The notes under the pieces: model-generated
The model's database searches: none
What the model was told of the DNA's origin: nothing
The model's input: the letters and a program-made list of their open reading frames with translations, nothing else
Shown: in pieces, positions 57,051 through 64,000 of the stretch
Numbering within the stretch: the first letter of the stretch is position 1
Layout: every line of letters begins with the position of its first letter
From: Triatoma infestans
Lineage: Eukaryota; Arthropoda; Insecta; Hemiptera; Reduviidae
Reading direction: 5' to 3'
DNA length: 64,000 bases
Assembly (NCBI GenBank): GCA_011037195.1
Contig: JAAEAF010014808.1
Coordinates: forward strand, 1-64,000
Translations under genes and position numbers: made by a program

Positions 57051-57088
57051 CATCCTGAAGATGGGCGAACGCCCGAAACCGGTCGATG
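57051..57088 (+). ncRNA. hammerhead-like ribozyme core, consensus intact
   Basis: Same core as its inverted partner at 56908-56945: CATC 57051-57054, CTGAAGA 57055-57061, GGGCGAACGCCC 57063-57074, GAAA 57075-57078, CCGGTC 57079-57084, GATG 57085-57088. All nucleotides of the CUGANGA and GAAA boxes and the GUC site are present. Confidence 0.6.
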
Positions 57089-57464
57089 ACCACAAAATGA
57101 AGCAGGCTACCACGGAAAATGTCTCTGATGCTTTCCAGCTCTGCGGAACCAACCACCACACCAAAAAAGTCACTAATTTTTCATATATATTTATTTTCTA
57201 ATTGTATAAATTTATATTGTTTTTCTGTTTTTGTTCAATTATATTTTATATATATATTACTTGATTTTGTATGTTAAGTGACAATGAAATATGTAAGACA
57301 AGTCTCTAAATGTAAACTGTTGGTTTCATAATTTTGGCTTTTGTATTTTAAATGGCATTAAACAAATAATTAACTTGATGAGTGACACGCCACGAGAATT
57401 ATGTTTCTATTTTTCAAAATTTTGACACACCGAGCTCAAAAGGTTCGCCATCACTGGGCGAGAT

Positions 57465-58199
57465 AAAGGAACAATATTTTAAATGTCCATGATAAGCAGA
57501 TCTTTTGATGGTTTAGTTTTTGATGCAAATTTATTGCACTTTTTATTTAACAAATTAAAACTTAATCAATTTAAGCTAACTTTTATGTTATTAAATTAAA
57601 GTTGATTATGACTGAATTAAAAATAGAAATGGGCAGTAAAAAAAAAAAAAAAAAAAAAATGTTTAGCTTGGTTCAAAAATAGTTTAATTTGATTTTTTAA
57701 GTTTCCGCGGCCATCTTCATGATAAACACTTGAGTTTTTCGGGTTGAGACTGCGTCAGTGGTTTCCTAAAAAGCGACGTTTTCTAGAGCGATTGGTCTAT
57801 TAGCTTTCAGGGTGTAACGTGTATCAAATATTGTTTGTTTGAACATACTATTTATGTTCTTATTTTGTGATTTAAGTTCTTAATTTGGTGTGAAGCACTG
57901 ACACGATTTTCTCATAATGCACTTCACATAATCCTGATTTATTGGGCCACACTCCAGTTAAAAATTTCATTTACAACTGAAAAGATACATATGTGTAATG
58001 CAAAATATAAATATAAATAATGGTTGCACTTTTAGTAAAGTCAATGTTCTTCAAATTCAGTATATAGAAACACATAAAATTTCTATTTATTTTTATGTTT
58101 TATAGAATGTAGAATCATATAATATATGGAAACGATACTTAGTTAGTTAGTTAATTAATAAGTTTATTGAAATATATACTATAAGTACATTTAATCAAT
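57465..58199. other. no gene
   Basis: AT-rich; A tract at about 57638-57659. Nothing recognised. Confidence 0.6.
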
Positions 58200-58690
58200 C
58201 CTAATTGGAACTCGGGGAGCAATCCCCAAAGAAACTGCTGACTTCTTCAGGAAACTGTGCATCCATGCCAGTTGTTTCCTCAATCTTGCGGAGTTGATCA
58301 TAAGCGACTCATTGGGCATAGTCCACCATCACATATACGGTGCTTAGCTCTTACCAGCATAATCTCTTACCTGAACTAACGACCAAGACTGTTTTGTCTT
58401 ATTTGTCTTTCTTTTGTCGTTTATGTGTTTATATTTATTCAAATTATCTATATTTTGACTTAGACATTTTTGTCATAATATTTTTTGACTTTGACGCTAA
58501 ATTTGTTATTAATTTTATTGTGTTACATATACTACCTTTTACTTATTTAATGCTGACAATTTCCTAATGTTAAGTGGAGGATCTGTAGTAACTTTTATAT
58601 TGTGCCCTCTTTTGAGGTTTAAGTTAATATCTTTGACTGATTATGTACGCTGTGTTCGAGCAAGCCAATATAGTTGGCCAGCACCACTTG
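58200..58690 (+). pseudogene. R2-type LINE, last 48 codons and 3' UTR
   Basis: LIGTRGAIPKETADFF then AELIISDSLGIVHHHIYGA and TAG at 58344-58346. It matches the C-terminus at 29130-29288 (GSRGMIPQKNILSFF, IIDSFGIIHNHIYGS). The 3' UTR ends share TACGCTGTGT and TAGTTGRSCAGCACC (29450-29487, 58648-58688). 5' truncated just before the last block of the endonuclease domain. Confidence 0.85.
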
Positions 58691-58929
58691 TAGTAGTATT
58701 ATACCTAAACTCATAGGTCCTGGATATCTCCGTCTGTCCGAGATGCAATAGACACAAAACAAACTATTTTAAATTCTACAGTAGAATAAATAACAAAAAC
58801 GCTCTGTTTATATACTGCTATGACAACATAAACTTAAAACTGAAAAATAATATTACATACTTAAAATAATCAGAAAATTCCTATTCTACTTCCGTTCACT
58901 GGCCATTATATTCTGTTATCAAAAAGGAT

Positions 58930-59458
58930 CTACGTATATTTGCCGGCAGTTACATGATAATAAAACAGATCTTTCCAATTCTTTCCATTCAATAACTCAA
59001 TTATTTTAGTCCAATTCAATTGTTTTTTCCCTAGAAATCTTAGTCTACATTCAGTTAATACCAAACACACCCCCAAATAATGGAATATATCTTCATAAAT
59101 ATTGAGAGAACACAGAGTACACTTTCTGGCCTCTTCTAGTCGAGTTACATTAAAGTTAAGACTAAGCAACTGGCCCCGCAATCTAAATATTACTTTCATT
59201 AAATACATATAATTTTTGTCCGAAATATAATGACTGTCACCCAAATCTATTTTTTAGCTCCTTATATAAACTATGAAACTGAGATAACTGGGCTTTACCT
59301 AACATCTTCTTTTTAAATTCTATTTTTAAATCATTTAAAATAGTGGGAATTAATTTATCTGACATATAATCTAATTGACTTCCTACTTGGTTACACAGCT
59401 CCAAATTCTCATTGTGCCAATAAATCTTTTGTTTTATAATTTCTTTTCCCAAAATCAT
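58930..59458 (-). pseudogene. LINE C-terminal domain with CCHC finger, frameshifted
   Basis: Two minus-strand frames that join near 59240. The first (59458-59237) reads SQFHSLYKELKNRFG at its end. The second (59244-58930) reads YMLMKVIFRLRGQLLSLNFN-like sequence, then CTLCSLNIYEDIFHYLGVC, a CxxC...H....C finger typical of the C-terminus of several insect non-LTR RTs, and LLNGKNWKDLFYYHVTAGKY. No RT core. A decayed 3' end, perhaps of the same LINE family as 52770-53660, but that link is a guess. Confidence 0.7.
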
Positions 59459-59589
59459 AGGTAGTCTTGTATTCGGTAAGCTTAATACTATGGAAACGAC
59501 ACTTAGAGGAAATCCTAACGTCCCCCTCTCCTAGAATGCCAGAAAATGCATTTTACAAACTTCATATTCCATTTAGGAATATTCGCATC

Positions 59590-59745
59590 TAAAAGGTTTC
59601 GGGCAAAATCGCAGATATTTTCCGTGATAGCCTGCTTCTTTTTGTGGTCATCGACCGGTTTCAGGCGTTCGTCTATCATTAGGATGCTTTTTATCAAACA
59701 GGGTGATAACATGGACTTGCACAAGCAACATTAGTTGATAAACCG
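59590..59745 (-). repeat. family 1 copy
   Basis: Minus strand: TGCACAAGTCCATG, TATCACCCTGTTTGATAAAA, hammerhead-like core 59649-59686 (CTAATGA in place of CTGATGA, GAAACCGGTC kept), CACAAAAAGAAGCAGGCTAT, CACGGAAAATATCTGC. Confidence 0.7.
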
Positions 59746-59814
59746 GTTTTAAAAATGTTTTTACTGCTTTATTGTTGTATAAACATTTTTAAAACCAGTT
59801 TATCTGAACCTTCT

Positions 59815-60530
59815 CTAGCAGTTCGCTTTCTACAAACCCACCTGAATTTTTTGGAATCATGGCTTTAAAAATGGCGAATAAAAAAATCAACCCACAGAAA
59901 TCAAAGTACATAGTCTTTACACTAAAACGAAAAACTCTTGCTCCTGTCTACTTATATAACTTACCTATTCCCTCAGCAGACTATGTGCGCTACCTGGACA
60001 AGCGACTTACTTGGAATCCGCACACAAGACTTAAACGCATTGAACTGAATAATAGATAGAAGCTCCCAAATAGACTACTCGACCAACCGCTCGAAACTAA
60101 CACTCTACAATAAAAGACGACTGTATCTATCTCTTTTTGGCTCCCATATGAACTTACGGACTCTAACTTTACGGAACTGATCATTAACGGATCTAACATT
60201 AACAAAATACAGACCCTACAATCTAAGATCCTCCACCATATCCTAAACGCACCCTTTTTTGTCAGTAATCTAACTATCCACAATGACCTCAAAATTCCAT
60301 TCGTTTTTGAACTTGCCAAAACTCGTTACAATAGCTTCCATTAGTTGCAAATTTATCTTCAACGTCATTTCCTTCTAATCCTCAAAGAAGACGCCGCTGG
60401 CCACATGACCAATTGTTCGACTAGTGATGGTCATTATTTTGTCAGTATTTTGTTCATCGTACATCACATTTACATGTTGTACCTTATAGAACAGTTGTAA
60501 ATATTCAATAAAAAAAGTTATAAAAAAAAA
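59815..60530 (+). pseudogene. Jockey RT C-terminal relic with 3' end
   Basis: Plus strand in several frames: INPQKSKYIVFTLKR, YVRYLDKRLTWNPHTRLKR, then LQSKILHHILNAPFFVSNLT and IHNDLKIPFVFELAKTRYNS, the Jockey thumb and C-terminal blocks. The 3' UTR ends in A-rich sequence at about 60510-60543, next to the family 1 copy. Confidence 0.75.
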
Positions 60531-60544
60531 CAAAACAAAAAAAC

Positions 60545-60715
60545 AGTGTTTCAACTAAATTTGCTCTGTGCAAATGCAAGTTTATCCTGATGATGGACGA
60601 ATGCTTGAAACCGGTCCTCAAGGACTAAGTGGCCTTATGGTCATCCACAAAAAGAAGCAGGCTATCACGGAATATATCTCTAATGTTTTCCACCTCTGCG
60701 GAACCAACCACAACA
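60545..60715 (+). repeat. family 1 copy with a 23-base insertion after the cleavage box
   Basis: AAATTTGCTCTGTGCAAATG, CTGATGA (60587-60593), a weakened stem II (GGACGAATGCTT), GAAACCGGTC (60607-60616). Then CTCAAGGACTAAGTGGCC and TTATGG intervene before GTCATCCACAAAAAGAAGC. Ends GGAACCAACCACAACAAC. Confidence 0.7.
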
Positions 60716-60759
60716 ACACTTTCGGGCAAAATTCATTAACCATAGGTGCAACTTTACTG

Positions 60760-61150
60760 AATTCCCCCCCCCACTTTTTAGCGATTTTCTCCCAAATCTC
60801 GTATACTATTAACACACATAAATATCTATTACATGTTTCTTTGAATCATTTTCCTGAGGGAAAATAATTTTTCTTTTGAGTTCTGAAGGAAAAGTAACTT
60901 TACTAGTAGTATAAATTAGTAACTATAGCAAAGTTTTACCAATTACCTAGTATTAATATAAATTAGAAACATTCATAGAATTCCAAATTTAAATCTGGTA
61001 AACAGAAAATCCAACTTTACAAAGTAAGTTTTTAAATTGTTTTCGAAAACGGCTAAAACTGTTTTCTATACACTTAGAATACTCACTTCACAGATATAAA
61101 ACTATCACTTATTCGAAATATTAAAAAAAATCTGAAACACTCACACACTT
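60760..61150. repeat. palindromic element, decayed part
   Basis: CCCCCCCACTTTTTAGCG, TTTCCTGAGGGAAAATA and CTGAAACACTCACACACTTT resemble interior modules of the 16877-18958 element. Confidence 0.45.
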
Positions 61151-61166
61151 TCTCACCCTAAATATT

Positions 61167-61300
61167 TTTTTTAAATTTAAGGCACGTCAATATCTAAGGT
61201 CATTGGCACCTGGAGCTTCCTCAGTAGACAGTGATCAGTAGAGGCTCCTAGGAAGAGAAAATGAGTGCGCTAACCACTGAGCTAATCTCTTACTTGGGGT
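61167..61300 (-). repeat. SINE family 1, internally deleted
   Basis: Minus strand: TTAGCTCAGTGGTTAGCGCA head, then CTCATTTTCTCTTCCTAGGA, CCTCTACTGATCACTGTC and tail GGTGCCAATGACCTTAGATA, TTGACGTGCC. The B-box region is deleted. Confidence 0.75.
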
Positions 61301-61510
61301 CGTAACCCTAATTTAATACAATTTAATCAAGAAATTTTTCTTTAAAATTGCAACTATACAATGTTTGGTTGGGATGGCCATAAAAAATAGTGGTTAGGGA
61401 AAATGCATTCCATCATACCTGAGCGGTGGCCTTATGTGAAGCGCATCTATGTTAAAACCAAGAAAGCTTGTGGAAATTTGATTTTAAACTAATCGACAAA
61501 CCTCTAATGC

Positions 61511-61712
61511 TGTAATAAGAGCAAGAGAAGCTACAGCAACCAAGAGAGCAAGAGAAGCTCAACCACTCTCTCGGAATGGGAGAGTGAGAGAAGCGCTATA
61601 AATATAGCGACGGACAGTTAAAGACAGTTAAATACAGTTGTAATCAGTTCAGTACATCCAATCGCTACGTGTCATTCTCATACCACTCACAACCATAAAC
61701 ATTCATCCAATA
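61511..61712 (+). repeat. LTR family A, 5' two-thirds
   Basis: TGTAATAAGAGCAAGAG, CTCAACCACTCTCTCGGA, GCTATAAATATAGCG, CGCTACGTGTCATTCTCATA, ACATTCATCCAA; ends before the TAAAGTCC block. Confidence 0.75.
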
Positions 61713-61999
61713 TAATGGAGAGAATTGGTTTTATTTGATGAGTTAAGAAGAAGAATTGGTTAACACTGGTTAACTGATATATATTAATAATGAGACACAG
61801 ACTGCCGGGACTTTACAATAGAGGAATGTTTAAGGTAGATTGGTATGAGAATGACACGTAGCGATTGGATGTACTGAACTGATTTCAACTGTGTATAACT
61901 GTCCGTCGCTATGTTTATACCGCTTCTCCCACTCCAGTCCGAGAGAGTGGTTGAGCTTTTCTTGCTCTCTTTGGTTGCTGAGCTGCTCTTGCTGTTACA
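61713..61999 (-). repeat. LTR family A, opposite orientation, tail-to-tail with the previous copy
   Basis: Minus strand: TGTAACAGCAAGAGCAGCTC (ending at 61999), GGTATAAACATAGCGACGG, CAATCGCTACGTGTCATTC, TTGTAAAGTCCCGGCAGTCT, CCAATTCTCTCCATTATA. Nearly full length. Confidence 0.8.
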
Positions 62000-62029
62000 A
62001 TACCGATCTAAAATCAATTTATTCCAGTA

Positions 62030-62407
62030 AAATGTTTCAAAATTTATAAAAGTGATAGGTATTTTATATGTTTAGATAATACAGGAAGTTGAAAACAAAA
62101 TCGTTGGAACAGTTTTCAAGGAAATCATGAAAAACTGGAAAATTATTCAGTAAAGTTACAACTTCCGGTTAAATATTTTGTCGGAAATCTTCTTGTCTGA
62201 TGCGGAGGTAGTGCTTAAATGGTAATATCAAGTTCATGCCCCTTTTTTCGTTTTGGAGAGATATTCTGTTAAAACACTCACCACACAGACCATTCGCTAG
62301 AAAATTTTTTTAGTGGAACCTCAAAACATGTATTTCCGGTGAAAAAGCAATTTCGAAAATCAAGTACGAACGTAATACTTCCTCCTTACTTAGAGTAAGA
62401 GAAAGTA
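62030..62407 (+). repeat. palindromic element, right-end fragment
   Basis: GTTTTCAAGGAAATCATGAA, AAAGTTACAACTTCCGGTTA, ATGTATTTCCGGTGAAAAAG, AATACTTCCTCCTTACTTAG and terminus GAGTAAGAGAAAGTA at 62407. Confidence 0.7.
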
Positions 62408-62959
62408 AAAATGCTTTTTTTAAATAGGTTTGCGACATTTGTGGCGGTAACTTCCAAATATGTGAGATATTATTGGGGTGCTCTTCACTTTACTACCTGC
62501 TTGGGTTGGTACGTTGGTATTTACCCCCCTCCCCGAACCGCCATTTGCTGTGTATTATGTTAGAACAAATGAACAAAATATGAAGTTTTAAGAGATTTTC
62601 AGAGATTTTTATCTCATTTCTGCGGATATCTGTCAATTTCCAACGACTGTATGTTTTCTTAAGAACATAATATCGTGTTTTGAGCAAATACATATTTCGA
62701 GTATTATTATAGTTATATGAATTTTACTGATAATAAAAGAAAGTACAAAGATTTAAAATAAATTCCTTAAGAATATTTTAATATATATAATATATTATAA
62801 TTATTACGTTTAATATATTTATGCTTGGACAACTAAACGATGATTGAAGTGGAAAGTTTAAAATAAATTGGTGATTTTATACTTGTATTAACTGCGATAA
62901 GAGAAAGTTGTGTGTGTGTGTGTTTCACATTCCAGATTTTTATTTTCACTTACGCTAGT
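62408..62959. other. no gene
   Basis: AT-rich. GAGAAAGTTGTGTGTGTGTG near 62900 resembles the centre of the palindromic element. Confidence 0.5.
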
Positions 62960-63497
62960 AAGTGGGGCAAATTTTCGAAATTGAATTATATCCTGAAATT
63001 TCGGTTTGAGATCCTTCTTTGTGCAAAAAGTTCGGTGGAGCGGTTCGTGAAACTATCGGAGATTGGCTTCGAAGCAAGCATGAGGCGCTCTGGGGGAGGG
63101 GAGCCCAGAGGCTATAAACAGTAAAAGGTTGATGTCAAGCCTGTGTAAAAAGAGGACCAAAGTGTCTTCCCTTAGCCCTTAGATTTCTCTGGTTGCGGGG
63201 CTATTCATAAATAGCTCAGGTTCAGGAAACATCTGTACAAGGTGGGGCTAATAAGCTCGGAAACCTTGTGCATAATGTGTCAGGAGGAGGAGGAGGAAAC
63301 GGCCACCCCAAATTGCTCTGGTACGTTGCGACCCGAGGAGATAATAACGCAAAATGATCTAGTGGTGAAAGCCCTTAAACTCTTTAGGAGGGGAGAGCTC
63401 ACCTACTAGAATTATCGGGTATGGCACAATAAGCCTTTGTTGGCAGCAGTGCCGGGGTATAGCCCGCCCCGTTGTAGAAAATAAATAAATAAATAAT
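62960..63497 (+). pseudogene. I/R1-type LINE C-terminal part with TAAA tail
   Basis: Plus strand, shifting frames: VRETIGDWLRSKHEALW, then RKHLYKVGLISSETLCIMCQ followed by EEEET, then LRPEEIITQNDLVVKALKLF and RRGELTY followed by a stop near 63405. The CxxC and EEEET block is the C-terminal finger of I/R1-like elements; the following H and C residues are damaged. The 3' end is a (TAAA)n tail at 63479-63497. Confidence 0.75.
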
Positions 63498-63667
63498 TGT
63501 GCAAAAAAATTGTTTTTAGCGAGTGGTGCATTCGCTATAAACATTTCTTTATATATGTGTGTGCGTGAGAACAGTAAATTTCAAAAACAAAAAATAAGCA
63601 TGAAGTTTGGTATTCCGTTTAGGTACTACTAACGCATCTTACAACAAGGTTTCGGACCAAATCTGTT

Positions 63668-64000
63668 ATAGTGGATTAGGGAAAGAGAGAGAATGAAGGA
63701 TGAGAATTAGAGCGAATGAATTTAGGAATGATGAAGCAGAAATAAATTAGTAGATGCTGAATACTGTATAATAAATAGAAACACAAACTGCAAGAACTTA
63801 ACGCTGTTATATGGATGTTAGAGAATAAGGTGGAGAGAGTAATTATGGATGCGAGAGAATAATTAAGAGAAAGAGAGACAGACTGGCTGAGTAGAATGAT
63901 GAAAGTGAAAGTAGAATGATGTCTTCTGACTGGTGTCGATGACTGTTCACCTCTAGGACAAGCTTGGCTGTATATATATGTGAATTCTCCGTCCCTATTT
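63668..64000 (-). repeat. LTR family A copy, cut by the window end
   Basis: Minus strand: CACATATATATACAGCC (TATA region), then GTTAAGTTCTTGCAGTTTGT and TATTTATTATACAGTATTC, matching GTAAAGTCCTGACAGTTTGT and TTATTATACAGTG at 26236-26270. The 5' part lies beyond the window. Confidence 0.55.

Larger units (their letters stand above)
56868..57158. mobile_element. family 1 head-to-head inverted insertion with 14-bp target duplication
   Basis: CACCAAAAAAGTCA is exact at 56854-56867 and 57159-57172. Left arm (56868 to about 56995) is minus strand from the 3' part; right arm (about 57005-57158) is plus strand to CCAACCACCA. Each arm keeps an intact hammerhead-like core. The insertion split the hAT coding remnant, so it is younger than the hAT copy. 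Confidence 0.9.
56385..57456. mobile_element. hAT transposon with 8-bp target duplication
   Basis: Inverted ends CAGTGATGGCGAACCTATGA (56385) and GGTTCGCCATCACTG (ending 57456), each followed inward by GACACGC or GACACACCGAGCTC. Flanks GGCTAGAT (56377-56384) and GGCGAGAT (57457-57464) match at 7 of 8 bases, the hAT duplication length. It contains a transposase C-terminus and at least one later insertion (56868-57158). Confidence 0.88.

Noticed and set aside
56938..57159. Minus-strand frame containing RDIFRGSLLHFVVIDRFRA
   Set aside because: It is the translation of the family 1 repeat in the inverted insertion; the same words recur wherever the repeat does, with stops.

Overview
The window is AT-rich eukaryotic DNA made almost entirely of transposable elements. 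I found no host cellular gene, rRNA or functional tRNA. Jockey-type LINEs, I/R1-type LINE fragments with RNase H, a LINE fragment with an R2-type endonuclease, Tc1/mariner, PIF/Harbinger and hAT elements, and tRNA-derived SINEs together point to an arthropod, probably an insect. That is an inference from element content; the species cannot be read from the sequence.

Layout. 1-1558: a Tc1/mariner element with a broken transposase. 2614-8316: a tRNA-derived SINE split by a nearly complete LTR retrotransposon (2711-8174) with CTAG target duplications, a tRNA-Pro-type primer site, a polypurine tract and LTRs about 3% diverged. Its domain order is Gag-protease-integrase-reverse transcriptase-RNase H, so the integrase lies upstream of the RT as in Gmr1-like Ty3/gypsy elements. 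10-14 kb: a LINE relic and a 5'-truncated Jockey copy with a 12-bp target duplication. 14-19 kb: an inverted repeat pair, a SINE, an LTR fragment and a 2.1-kb palindromic element flanked by TA. 20-21 kb: a solo LTR and a Harbinger remnant. 22-29 kb: LINE relics, SINEs, solo LTRs, palindromic-element copies and a LINE 3' end with a restriction-like endonuclease. 30.9-32.8 kb: a nested cluster of two short repeat families that carry hammerhead-ribozyme-like cores. 33.5-43 kb: SINEs of two families, I/R1-type LINE ends and an inverted gypsy relic. 43-64 kb: more solo LTRs, LINE relics, a small DNA transposon encoding a MADF-domain protein, a hAT element with an inverted hammerhead-bearing insertion, and the 3' end of another LINE.

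The elements interact mostly by nesting and parasitism. SINE family 1 ends in a tail that matches the 3' tail of the I-type LINE at about 40.4-41.4 kb, which suggests that LINE's machinery mobilised it. Short family 1 sits inside family 2, inside a hAT element, and in inverted configurations flanked by 10-14 bp duplications, the mark of target-primed reverse transcription. The most notable signals are the gene order of the LTR element and the hammerhead-like cores (CUGANGA, stem II, GAAA, then a palindromic ACCGGU followed by C). Their stem III has no loop, so they could cleave only as dimers. Nearly all coding remnants carry frameshifts, stops or catalytic substitutions, so the region looks like a long-lived heterochromatin-like transposon graveyard with a few younger insertions.
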